In this document: piece after piece, positions 1 to 7,105 of the stretch
Layout: each line of letters starts with the position of its first letter
Position numbering within the stretch: the stretch's first letter is position 1
NCBI RefSeq assembly: GCF_000337795.1
Contig: NZ_AOLP01000014.1
Span: 1 to 64,000 of the forward strand
Direction: 5' to 3'
From: Haloferax denitrificans ATCC 35960
Lineage (GTDB): Archaea > Halobacteriota > Halobacteria > Halobacteriales > Haloferacaceae
DNA length: 64,000 nt
The notes under the pieces: model-generated
What the model was told of the DNA's origin: nothing
Seen by the model: the letters and a program-made list of their open reading frames with translations, nothing else
The model's database searches: none
Program-made: the position numbers and the translations under genes

Positions 1-13
1 TGGAGGCGGCGGG

Positions 14-388
14 ATGAACCCGCGAAAGATGAAGCAGATGATGAAGCAGATGGGCATCGACGTGACGGAGCTCGATGCCGAGGAAGTCGTCATCAAGACG
101 GCCGACGAGGAACTCGTCTTCAGCGACGCGCAGGTCACGCGCATGGACGCGCAGGGCCAGGAGACGTACCAGATCGTCGGCGAGCCCGAGACGCGCGAAC
201 TCGGTGCCGGCGACGACGGCAACGACGGCGGCGACGAGTCCGCTGAGGCCGCCGGGGCCGCCGACGCCATCCCGGCCGACGACGTGGCCATCGTGGCCCA
301 GCGCGCCGGCGTCCCCGAGGACGAGGCCCGCGAAGCGCTGGAGGCCGAAGACGGCGACCTCGCCGCGGCCATCGCGCGACTGGAGTGA
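14..388 (+). CDS. nac: Nascent polypeptide-associated complex protein (archaeal NAC)
   Basis: Cytosolic ribosome-associated factor that shields nascent chains. The 124-residue product has the archaeal layout: a NAC beta-barrel over about residues 1-60, an acidic Gly/Asp/Glu linker (about 60-82) and a C-terminal UBA-like three-helix domain (about 85-124). A GGAGG Shine-Dalgarno at bases 2-6 supports this ATG. The stop overlaps the GTG start of the tRNA methyltransferase gene (GTGA), so both are probably translated from one message. The long acidic linker is a usual halophile elaboration. Assignment rests on family resemblance in length, domain order and N-terminal Met/Lys-rich helix, and is firm. 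Confidence 0.93.
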   Translation: MNPRKMKQMMKQMGIDVTELDAEEVVIKTADEELVFSDAQVTRMDAQGQETYQIVGEPETRELGAGDDGNDGGDESAEAAGAADAIPADDVAIVAQRAGVPEDEAREALEAEDGDLAAAIARLE

Positions 389-1110
389 TACTCCTCGTCC
401 ACGGCGACCGGGAGTACCTCCGGGCGCCCGGCGACGAGCTTCACACCGACCTCGGGATGCTCACCGTCCCCGAGGACGTGGAGGCCGGCCAGACTCTCGA
501 AACCCACATCGGCGAGGAGTTCCTCGTCCGCGAGCCGCGCGGCCCGGACCTCTTCAACCACTTCGAGCGCACCGGCGCGCCGATGATGCCGCGAGACATC
601 GGCCTCATCGTCGGCCACACGGGCATCGCGGCCGGCGAGCGCGTCCTCGACGCGGGGACCGGCACGGGCGTCCTCTCGGCGTACCTCGGTCGCCTCGGCG
701 TCGACGTGACGACGTTCGAACGCGACGCCGAGTTCGCCGACGTGGCCCGCGAGAACATGCGACTCGCCGGCGTCGAAGAACGCGTCGACGTTCGCACCGG
801 CGACATCACCGACGAGGTCGACGACCTCGCGGACTCGAAGTTCGACGCGCTCACCCTCGACACCGAGAACGCGCCCGAGGTCGTCCGGCACGCGCCCGAC
901 CTGCTCGTGACCGGCGGCTACGTCGCCGTCTACTCCCCGTTCGTGGAGGGCACGCGCGCGGCCGTCGAAGCCGCCAGAGAGGTCGGCCTCTCGGACGTGG
1001 AGACGTTCGAGACGATTCAGCGCCACATGGACTTCAACGACCGGGGGTCGCGCCCCTCGACCGCCGGCGTCGGCCACACCGGCTACCTCGTGTTCGCCCG
1101 CAACGAGTGA
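385..1110 (+). CDS. trmI: tRNA (adenine-N1)-methyltransferase, TrmI family
   Basis: SAM-dependent enzyme expected to make m1A58 (and in archaea m1A57) in the T-loop of tRNA. The 241-residue product has an N-terminal small beta domain (about 1-70) and a class I methyltransferase fold with the SAM motif [15 protein letters not shown] near residues 88-102, followed by an acidic residue ending strand beta-2 (TFERD). Start is GTG at 385, inside the NAC stop codon; no better in-frame start is seen. Archaeal TrmI is normally a homotetramer of about 250 residues, which fits. The methyltransferase class is certain; the exact target adenines are inferred from the family. Confidence 0.92.
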   Translation: MILLVHGDREYLRAPGDELHTDLGMLTVPEDVEAGQTLETHIGEEFLVREPRGPDLFNHFERTGAPMMPRDIGLIVGHTGIAAGERVLDAGTGTGVLSAYLGRLGVDVTTFERDAEFADVARENMRLAGVEERVDVRTGDITDEVDDLADSKFDALTLDTENAPEVVRHAPDLLVTGGYVAVYSPFVEGTRAAVEAAREVGLSDVETFETIQRHMDFNDRGSRPSTAGVGHTGYLVFARNE

Positions 1111-1159
1111 GCGAGTCCGACGCGAGCGGGCCACTCTCTTTCGGCCCGCCCGTGTCGCC

Positions 1160-1777
1160 TCACCCGACGCGGCGAATCACGCGAAACAGCTCTTCTCTGA
1201 AGCGTTCGGGGTCGATTGCCTCGCGGAGCGCCGCGGCCGTCTCCCCATCACCGCCGCGGACCTCGCGGGGGTACGCGCCGCCGGTCAGGAGGAACTCGCC
1301 GTCGACCGGCGTCACCGCGAGGTAGGCGTCGGCCGCGAGTTCGACCCCGGCGAGCTCGACGGTCGCGGCGTAGCGAACCACGTCGGCCTCGGCTTCGGTC
1401 GCGTCGTCGCGCTGGTCGCGGTCGCCACCGCCGCCGACCCGAACCCGGAGCGTCCGCGACTCGACGCGCCGAACGTCCGAGAAGCCGCGGGCTTCGAGGC
1501 GCGACCGGAAACCGGCGCTCGCGCGCTTGCCGACCAGTTTCGTCAGCGCCTTCGACGGCGGCGTGTGCGGCCGGATTTCGAGGCGGCTGGCGAACAGAAA
1601 ACGCCACGGGCCGTCGGCGGCCGCCGGCACGCGCTCGCGGATGGCGGCGTCCTCGTAGACGACCGTCCGGGCGACGACGCTGACGGGGCCGAGTTCGAAC
1701 GGGCGGTCGGTCGCGTCGTCGACGCGGACCCACCCCTCAAGCGACGGGAAGGTCGGCGGGGCGAGCGCGTCGGCCAT
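1160..1777 (-). CDS. Uncharacterised haloarchaeal protein
   Basis: A 205-residue acidic protein that I do not recognise. It starts MADALAPPTFPSLEGWVRV and has alternating hydrophobic strands through its middle, with no membrane segment, signal peptide or cysteine cluster. A polar loop (about 115-128, rich in Gly, Asp, Arg) looks like a halophile insertion. It is convergent with trmI, whose stop lies 50 bases beyond this gene's stop, and its start lies about 40 bases from the stop of transcription factor S, so it may follow TFS in one minus-strand transcript. The codon pattern is typical of this genome (G/C in third positions), which is why I accept it over the overlapping frames. Confidence 0.8.
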   Translation of the reverse strand: MADALAPPTFPSLEGWVRVDDATDRPFELGPVSVVARTVVYEDAAIRERVPAAADGPWRFLFASRLEIRPHTPPSKALTKLVGKRASAGFRSRLEARGFSDVRRVESRTLRVRVGGGGDRDQRDDATEAEADVVRYAATVELAGVELAADAYLAVTPVDGEFLLTGGAYPREVRGGDGETAAALREAIDPERFREELFRVIRRVG

Positions 1778-1817
1778 ACCCCGCGTTACGGACGGAGGGC
1801 TGAAAAAGGCGAGTCGC

Positions 1818-2138
1818 TCAGTGGTCGTCTTCGCGCCACTTGTGGTCGCACTCGACGCAGGTGAAGAAACGCGTCTCGGACTCGTCGGCCGAGCGAATCT
1901 GCTTCATCTCGTAGCGCGCCACGTCGTGGCCGCACTTCGGGCAGATGGCCTTCGTCGTCGGGCCGATGTCGGCGTTGTCCACGTCGGACATGTCGACGAC
2001 CTCGCTGGACTCCTGGCCCTCGGTCGTGACCATCGATTTTTCCTTTTCGCTGTCGCGCGCTTTCTCGTGGCCGTTCGGACAGACCCAGACGCCGTCTTGC
2101 GGCGTCATCAGGGACCCGCAGTCGTCGCAAAACTCCAT
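1818..2138 (-). CDS. tfs: Transcription factor S (TFS, TFIIS-like)
   Basis: Archaeal transcript-cleavage factor that rescues backtracked RNA polymerase. The 106-residue protein has an N-terminal zinc-ribbon (FCDDC near residues 3-7, then CPNG near 19) and a C-terminal ribbon of four cysteines (CPKC and CVEC). Between the C-terminal pairs is the RSADE segment carrying the acidic tip (Asp-Glu) that TFIIS-type proteins insert into the polymerase active site. The N-terminal ribbon appears to have fewer than four cysteines, with a His close by, which is common in TFS. The linker is acidic. Length (about 105) and both ribbons match the family. Confidence 0.95.
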   Translation of the reverse strand: MEFCDDCGSLMTPQDGVWVCPNGHEKARDSEKEKSMVTTEGQESSEVVDMSDVDNADIGPTTKAICPKCGHDVARYEMKQIRSADESETRFFTCVECDHKWREDDH

Positions 2139-2255
2139 GATAGTACGTCCTACCGCTTGAAGGACTTAAGCGTCAGGATTGCGCCGCGCTCGCGGGGTGA
2201 GCGCTGAAAAAGGCCGGCGCGAAGCGAGCGACTGAACCGGGTCGAAACGGGCGAC

Positions 2256-2513
2256 TCAGGCGTCGCCGTCGGACTGCCCCGGTTCGCCGAGCGCCTCGAT
2301 GGGCATCGCGTTGTTCAGTTCGTAGTACAGGTCCTTCGCGTCGGCGAACTCGGCCGTGAGGCAGTTTCCGACCAACTCACCGAGGTCGGCGTTTCCGTCG
2401 GCCATGAGCACCGTCACACCGTCGAGGGAGGTCGCGGCGTCCCGACGAGAGACCGGGTACGAGAGGTCTTCGAGGAGGGATTCGACGCGGCCGAGCGTGA
2501 TGGTTTCTGTCAC
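2256..2513 (-). CDS. DUF5789-type small haloarchaeal protein
   Basis: An 85-residue acidic protein of unknown function. I recognise the pattern of the haloarchaeal DUF5789 family: an N-terminal helix containing LLEDLSYPVSRRDA, a central VTVLMADG strand, and a helix ending in EFADAKDLYYELNNAMP. It has no cysteines, membrane segment or signal. A TATA-like AT stretch (ATTATTCATTATACATG on the plus strand, 2515-2531) precedes the start, suggesting a nearly leaderless mRNA. It stands alone between TFS and the enoyl-CoA hydratase gene. Confidence 0.82.
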   Translation of the reverse strand: MTETITLGRVESLLEDLSYPVSRRDAATSLDGVTVLMADGNADLGELVGNCLTAEFADAKDLYYELNNAMPIEALGEPGQSDGDA

Positions 2514-2636
2514 GATTATTCATTATACATGCAACGCCTTAGCAGTTGCAGGAGCCGTGCTAGCACGGCTACGGCGGAGGGGAATCGGGGCTGAGTTACC
2601 AATTACGCCGTCGAAAAGGAGCTCCCCGCCCGTTTC

Positions 2637-3410
2637 CTATTCGAAGTCGGGGTCGCGCTTGTCGAGGAAGGCCTCCATCCCCTCGCGCTGGTCGTGGGTG
2701 CCGAACAGGCCGCTCCAGACGCGGGCCTCGAAGTCGAGCGCGGCGTCACGCGGCGCGTCGTGAGACATGTTGATGGCGGCTTTCGCGCCCGCGAGGGCGT
2801 GTCGCGGCTTCGACGCGAGCTCGGCGGCGAGGTCCTCGACGTGCGATTCGAGCTGGTCGTGGGCAACGACCTCGCCGACGATGCCGTACTCGTGGGCGTC
2901 GCTGGCGTCGACGCGCTCGCCGAAGAAGATGAGCCGTCGCGCGACCTCGTCGCCGACGAGCGCGGGCAGGCGGACGTTCCCGCCCCAGCCGGGCGTGATG
3001 CCGAGGTCGATTTCGGTCTGCCCGAGGAGCGCGCGCTCGGAGGCGACCCGGAGGTCACACGCCAGCGCGAGTTCCATGCCGCCGCCGAAGGCGTAGCCGT
3101 TGATGGCCGCGACGGTCGGCGCGGGGAACTCCTCCAGGCGCGTCGCGATGCGGTGGCCCTGCTCGGCGTAGTTCTGCGCGGCGGGTGTTCCGATGTCCTT
3201 CATGTAGCCGATGTCCGCGCCCGCGATGAACGACTTCTCGCCCGCGCCGGTGAGGACGACCACCCGCGCGCCCTCGGCTTCGACCTCGTCGAGCGCGTCT
3301 TCGAGCGCGTCGAGCGTGTCCGCGTTGAGCGCGTTCATCTGCTCGGGGCGGTCGATGGTGATGGTCGCCACGTCGCCGTCCCAGTCGAGTCGGAGGGTGT
3401 CCCAGCTCAT
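2637..3410 (-). CDS. Enoyl-CoA hydratase/isomerase family protein
   Basis: Crotonase-fold enzyme, 257 residues from the ATG at 3410 (MSWDTLRLDWDGDVATITI). An upstream ATG at 3479 is in frame, but the extra 23 residues have no counterpart in crotonases. The oxyanion-hole segments are visible: AGADIGYMKDIG near residue 65, and GYAFGGGMELALACDLRVAS near 105. The Glu of TEIDLGITPGWGG occupies the place of a catalytic glutamate, which favours a true enoyl-CoA hydratase for beta-oxidation. It is monocistronic and divergent from the next gene. Substrate chain length cannot be read from sequence. Confidence 0.88.
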   Translation of the reverse strand: MSWDTLRLDWDGDVATITIDRPEQMNALNADTLDALEDALDEVEAEGARVVVLTGAGEKSFIAGADIGYMKDIGTPAAQNYAEQGHRIATRLEEFPAPTVAAINGYAFGGGMELALACDLRVASERALLGQTEIDLGITPGWGGNVRLPALVGDEVARRLIFFGERVDASDAHEYGIVGEVVAHDQLESHVEDLAAELASKPRHALAGAKAAINMSHDAPRDAALDFEARVWSGLFGTHDQREGMEAFLDKRDPDFE

Positions 3411-3509
3411 ACTCGGGGCGACGCGAGGGACAGGGATAATAATTAACGTTTCGCGGTCGCGCTGAAGAATCCAGAACAACGTTATACCCCCTCCGTCGAA
3501 TCCACCGAT

Positions 3510-4010
3510 ATGACGCTCTCCGACGAGGCGAAAGAACGCCTCGCCGACATCGTCCGGCTCCAGCCGACGAAGAACAAGGAGTTACAGAACCGCTGGGACC
3601 TCGAAAGCGGGAGCGAGGTCCACCGCTACCTCGAATCCGAGCTGAAAGACTACTACTACCGCGACGACAACAGCCTCATCCGCGCGACGGCCGAGGCCGC
3701 CGAACTCGTCGGTGTCGAACCCGGCGTCGAGGGCGACGACGAGGCCGAATCCGTGCCGAGCGTCATCCGCGTCCCCTCGCTCGAAGCCCGCGTCTTCGAG
3801 GTCGTCGCCGGCCCCGACGAGCGCTCCGAGAGCGTCGTCAGCGTCCTCAACAAGCTCCGCGAGGAGTTCGACATCGACCCCGACGTTGACGACGTGCGCC
3901 GCGCGCTCCAGAGCCTCCGCCGCAAGGGCGTCATCGAGGTCGTCTACCGGACCGTCCCCACGTTCCGCCTCGCCGTCGAGCGCGACGAGGTCGACGTGGA
4001 AGTCGTCTAA
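3510..4010 (+). CDS. DUF5797-type winged-helix protein
   Basis: A 166-residue acidic protein starting MTLSDEAKERLADIVRLQPT. It reads as two winged-helix-like parts: an N-terminal helix-turn-helix region where a basic/aromatic stretch (ELKDYYYRDDNSLIRAT) precedes an acidic linker, and a C-terminal half ending LQSLRRKGVIEVVYRTVPTFRLAV, which has the shape of a recognition helix plus wing. I recall this as the haloarchaeal DUF5797 family, probably DNA binding. The gene is monocistronic, with an AT-rich promoter region at about 3475-3490. Function is not established. Confidence 0.82.
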   Translation: MTLSDEAKERLADIVRLQPTKNKELQNRWDLESGSEVHRYLESELKDYYYRDDNSLIRATAEAAELVGVEPGVEGDDEAESVPSVIRVPSLEARVFEVVAGPDERSESVVSVLNKLREEFDIDPDVDDVRRALQSLRRKGVIEVVYRTVPTFRLAVERDEVDVEVV

Positions 4011-4026
4011 CCGCCCGCCGCCGTCT

Positions 4027-4626
4027 CTATTCGCGCCGCTCGAACACCAGCGCGTAGTGGTACGGCGGGATGTCGAGTTCCGCCGTCACCGCGAGGTCGG
4101 TCGCCTCTTCGACCATCGCCGCGGTCTCTTCCGGTCCGAGGCGCAGGTCGGTCGGCGGGCCGCGAGGCTCGCCCGCGACGGTCGTCTCCGCTCGGGGGAG
4201 CGGCCGCCAGTTGACGACGACGAACCGGCCGCCGTCGGCGAGGACCGACTCGACTTCCGTCAGGAACTCCTCGGGGTCGTCGACCCCGTGGAACGCGTTG
4301 GCGAACAGCGCCACGTCGACGAAGTCGGGGAGATGCGTCGATAGCTCGCGGGCGTCGCCGCGGACCGATACCACGTTGTCGATGCGTTGCTGGGCGGCGA
4401 GGTGGTCGAGTTCCGCGAGCAGTCCGTCGTCGAGGTCGACCGCGTACACCGCGGCCGGCGCGACGATTCGCGCCGCGGGGAGCGCGAAGTAGCCGTTTCC
4501 ACAGCCGATTTCGACGACGGCGTCGCCCGCCGACAGGCCGAGGTCCCGAAGCGTCTCGCCCGGCGTCGGCCAGAGCTTGCCCCACCAGTCCCAGTCCGGC
4601 AGGCTCGTGTTCTGGAATCGTTCCAT
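4027..4626 (-). CDS. Class I SAM-dependent methyltransferase (UbiE/methyltransf_25-like)
   Basis: A 199-residue cytosolic methyltransferase. The SAM-binding glycine loop VVEIGCGNGYFALPAA lies near residues 37-52, the ribose-binding acid is in YAVDLDDGLL near 61, and a motif IV-like segment VDVALFANAFHG lies near 104-115. The N-terminus (MERFQNTSLPDWDWWGKLWP) is short and aromatic, a pattern I associate with small archaeal methyltransferases of unknown substrate. It is convergent with the DUF5797 gene (16-base gap) and lies 25 bases downstream of the DUF5787 gene on the same strand, so the two may be co-transcribed. The substrate is unknown. Confidence 0.86.
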   Translation of the reverse strand: MERFQNTSLPDWDWWGKLWPTPGETLRDLGLSAGDAVVEIGCGNGYFALPAARIVAPAAVYAVDLDDGLLAELDHLAAQQRIDNVVSVRGDARELSTHLPDFVDVALFANAFHGVDDPEEFLTEVESVLADGGRFVVVNWRPLPRAETTVAGEPRGPPTDLRLGPEETAAMVEEATDLAVTAELDIPPYHYALVFERRE

Positions 4627-4651
4627 ATCGCTCGGTCAGCGGGGCTCGAAT

Positions 4652-5656
4652 TTAGGCGTTCTCACTGCCCCGTTCGGCGCGGTCTCTGGCGCGCTCGCGC
4701 CGCGCCTCCAGAATCCGGCGGACGCCCTTGCCGGGGCCGCCCTCGATGGGCCAGCCCTGCATCCGCCACGCCGGCGGCTCCGGTTCGAACGACGGACACG
4801 AGTGCGCGCACTCGCGCTGGCTCTGATAGCAGTCTTTCGCGGCGCACCGGGGGACGAGCGCCCGGCCGCGCCGGTCGAGTTCGAACTGCCGGCAGTCGGG
4901 CCGCATCGTGTCCACGTAGTTCCGCCAGCCGCGGTCGTAGGCGCGCTCGGCGAGGACGAGTCGCCGCCGGGCGTCCGCCGGGTCGGGCGAGAGCGAACTC
5001 GGGTGCCACAGCACCTCCGCGGCGTCGCCGTCGACGCCGAGGATGCCGACTTCGACCGGGAGGTCCTCCAGCAGGGCGGGTTCGACCCGCCGACCCGTCA
5101 CCTCGGTGGCGACCCAGACCTCGTCGGCGAGCGCCCGCGACACGTCGTGGTCGAGTTGGTCGGCGAGCGCGCGGGCGGCGCTGGCGTCGAGGTCCGGCTT
5201 GTTCTCGATGGCGACGACGCGCTCGACCCAGTCGGGGTACGGCGCGGTCCGCCGGTACTCGACGCGGTTCCGCGAGCCGCGGCGTTTCTCGACCAGTCCG
5301 AGCCCCGCGGCGCGGTGGACCGCGGGCACGACGTGTCGCCACGGAAAGTCGGGTTCGGGGACGGCGTCTCTGTACCACGCCCACTCCGCGGGCGCGTGGC
5401 GGACGACGCGCAACAGGTCCGAGTCGAAGCCGTCGGTCGAGAGGGCGCGACGCGCGGCGAACGCCTCGGGGTCGACCTCGACGACGACGGTGTCCCAGCG
5501 GCGCTCGCGGGTGCCGAGCTGTCGGGCGACGAACGCGGGGCGCGGGCCGTCGGGGTGCCACGCGCGCTCGGCCCAGCGGCAGACCCGTAGCTCGAAGGCG
5601 AACTCGGGGTCGCGGTCGCGGTCGCGGTCGCGGTCACGGTCGGCGGCGTCGCTCAC
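4652..5656 (-). CDS. DUF5787-type haloarchaeal protein
   Basis: About 334 residues from a GTG at 5656 (VSDAADRDRD). The frame is open to an ATG at 5755, but the added 33 residues (RTPKPPDRNAFGFPPQ and similar) look non-native. An Arg-Asp repeat encoded by tandem hexamers follows the start. The body resembles a nuclease-like core: VERVVAIENKPDLDASA contains an E-N-K motif preceded by strands. The C-terminal half holds cysteines (CRQFEL, CAAKDCYQSQRECAHSC) that could bind metal or an iron-sulfur cluster. I recall this as haloarchaeal DUF5787. A restriction-endonuclease-like fold is my inference only. Confidence 0.78.
   Translation of the reverse strand: MSDAADRDRDRDRDRDPEFAFELRVCRWAERAWHPDGPRPAFVARQLGTRERRWDTVVVEVDPEAFAARRALSTDGFDSDLLRVVRHAPAEWAWYRDAVPEPDFPWRHVVPAVHRAAGLGLVEKRRGSRNRVEYRRTAPYPDWVERVVAIENKPDLDASAARALADQLDHDVSRALADEVWVATEVTGRRVEPALLEDLPVEVGILGVDGDAAEVLWHPSSLSPDPADARRRLVLAERAYDRGWRNYVDTMRPDCRQFELDRRGRALVPRCAAKDCYQSQRECAHSCPSFEPEPPAWRMQGWPIEGGPGKGVRRILEARRERARDRAERGSENA
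5603..5641. repeat. Hexamer tandem repeat encoding (Arg-Asp)n
   Basis: About five imperfect copies of GGTCGC on the plus strand read as alternating Asp and Arg codons just after the GTG start of the DUF5787 gene. Copy number is likely to vary by slippage; because the unit is six bases, changes keep the frame. Confidence 0.75.
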
Positions 5657-5834
5657 GACCGGGAGTTGCGGCGGGAAGCCGAAGGCGTTTCGGTCGGGTG
5701 GCTTCGGCGTCCGGCCCGACGACACAGACGATGCCGCGGGTGTCGCCGCCCGCAACGCCCGCGTCGCCCGCGCCGACTCGCGGCGCTGTCGCTCGCGGGT
5801 GTCGCGTCTCGGGCGTCGGCCGAACCGACCGACG

Positions 5835-6290
5835 CTACTTCAGGTACTTGTGTTCGCCCTCGTTTTTCGCGGCGAGGTCGTCGAGGAACTCGTGGGCGCG
5901 CTCGAATATCTCGCGGGGGCCGTCCTGCGTGATGGTGTTGATGGCCTGCTCGTAGTCGCGCCACTGGAGGTCGCGGTGCTCCGTCGAGAGCTCCGCGGAC
6001 GCCTCGAACGAGCGCGCGATAAAGAGGTGGACCGTCTTGTGAATCGTCGTACCGTTCGCCTCGAAGACGTAGCTGTAGTCCTCGCGGAAGCCGTCGATGA
6101 GGCGGAAATCTTGGATTCCAGCCTCCTCTTTGACCTCCCTGATTGCCGTTTGCTGAAGCTCCTCGTCCCCTTCGACCCCGCCCTTCGGGAACTCCCAGTC
6201 CCCGGGACGGCTCTTCAGGAGTAAGTACTCCCTCCGGCCGCGGGTGTCGCGGAAGAGAATGGCTCCAGCGCTGACCGCTTCGACTGCCAT
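5835..6290 (-). CDS. NUDIX hydrolase, diadenosine tetraphosphatase-like
   Basis: A 151-residue NUDIX protein from the ATG at 6290 (MAVEAVSAGAILFRD); an ATG seven codons upstream is less likely. The full Nudix box GX5EX7REUXEEXGU is present (GGVEGDEELQQTAIREVKEEAGI region, about residues 38-60), which binds the catalytic Mg2+. The preceding RPGDWEFPKG and the position of the Tyr-rich strand FREDYSYVFEANG resemble bis(5'-nucleosyl)-tetraphosphatases, which cleave Ap4A-type alarmones. It is monocistronic. The exact nucleotide substrate is inferred by resemblance. Confidence 0.88.
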   Translation of the reverse strand: MAVEAVSAGAILFRDTRGRREYLLLKSRPGDWEFPKGGVEGDEELQQTAIREVKEEAGIQDFRLIDGFREDYSYVFEANGTTIHKTVHLFIARSFEASAELSTEHRDLQWRDYEQAINTITQDGPREIFERAHEFLDDLAAKNEGEHKYLK

Positions 6291-6448
6291 TACCCGAAAT
6301 AAACGTGCCACCCTTTAAGAGGGTATCGGAGCCTGTAGCGCGTTCGCACGGTTTTTCACTCGGGATTCGGGGCGTGGGGCCCCGAGTCACCGGTTCGTGT
6401 AGATGCGCTTTTACCGTCGGAGCGTGCAACAAGGAGTAGTACCCAGCT

Positions 6449-6778
6449 ATGGCCTTCGTCACAAAACTCACCTTTCAAAGCGGTGATAAGGCGGTCCTCG
6501 ACCGAGTGGTCGACGACCTCAAGCAGTTCATCGAGCGGAAGGGCGCGGAGTGCCGCGGCCCCCACTCCGACCAGCCGAAACAGGTGAGCGTCCCGCAGTA
6601 CCGGACGCTCCAGCCCGGCGACCAGTTCTCGTCGTGGTCCTACCCCGTCTACACCCGTCGGCTCGAAATCCACGGCGCGGACCAGATCGCCCGCGAAGTC
6701 GGCCTCAAGGAGTTCCCCGACAGCGTCCACCTCGAAATCGAAGTCGAACAGAAAAAGCCGCTCGGCCACCGTCGCTGA
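6449..6778 (+). CDS. Ribosomal protein uS10-like paralogue
   Basis: A 109-residue protein with the uS10 fold: MAFVTKLTFQSGDKAVLDRVV opens with a strand and helix, followed by the loop (GPHSDQPKQVSVPQYRTLQPG) that contacts 16S rRNA in true S10, then RRLEIHGADQIAREVGLKEFPDSVHLEIEVE. True archaeal S10 normally sits next to the elongation factor 1-alpha gene, which is absent here, so this is a stand-alone paralogue, a type I recall as widespread in haloarchaea. Whether it replaces S10 in some ribosomes or has another role is unknown. It is followed by the minus-strand TRAM-like gene. Confidence 0.8.
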   Translation: MAFVTKLTFQSGDKAVLDRVVDDLKQFIERKGAECRGPHSDQPKQVSVPQYRTLQPGDQFSSWSYPVYTRRLEIHGADQIAREVGLKEFPDSVHLEIEVEQKKPLGHRR

Positions 6779-6841
6779 CGGCGGCCGCGGAACGCGAAAA
6801 ACGACGCGGGTCCCCGCTTTTCCTCCGGTCTCTGCGGTCGC

Positions 6842-7105
6842 TCAGGCGTCCGGGCCGAGCAGTTCGACCACGTCGCCGGTGCCGACGTGGTTGGTCGCGT
6901 CGAACGACGTGACCTCCAGCCGAACCTTGTCTTCGACGGCCGCGTCGCCGCCGTCTTCGACCCGGATGACCGAGTCGCCGATGCGGACGGTGAGGCCGTC
7001 GCCGTTGCGCTCGCTGACGTAGGCCGTGATGACCTCGCCGGGTTCGAACGTCGGCGTCGCGGTGCGGAACGTCCAGCCGGCCAAGAGCTTGTCGAGGCGG
7101 CTCAT
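6842..7105 (-). CDS. Small TRAM/OB-like protein coupled to NhaC
   Basis: An 87-residue acidic protein, MSRLDKLLAGWTFRTATPTF. The C-terminal two thirds (GEVITAYVSERNGDGLTVRIGDSVIRVEDGG, then KVRLEVTSFDATNHVGTGDVVELL, described in parts) has the strand spacing of a TRAM or OB nucleic-acid-binding barrel. Its ATG overlaps the stop of the NhaC gene (ATGA), so it is translationally coupled to the antiporter. Function is unknown; TRAM proteins in archaea can bind RNA, and a role in regulating its partner is only a guess. Confidence 0.78.
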   Translation of the reverse strand: MSRLDKLLAGWTFRTATPTFEPGEVITAYVSERNGDGLTVRIGDSVIRVEDGGDAAVEDKVRLEVTSFDATNHVGTGDVVELLGPDA

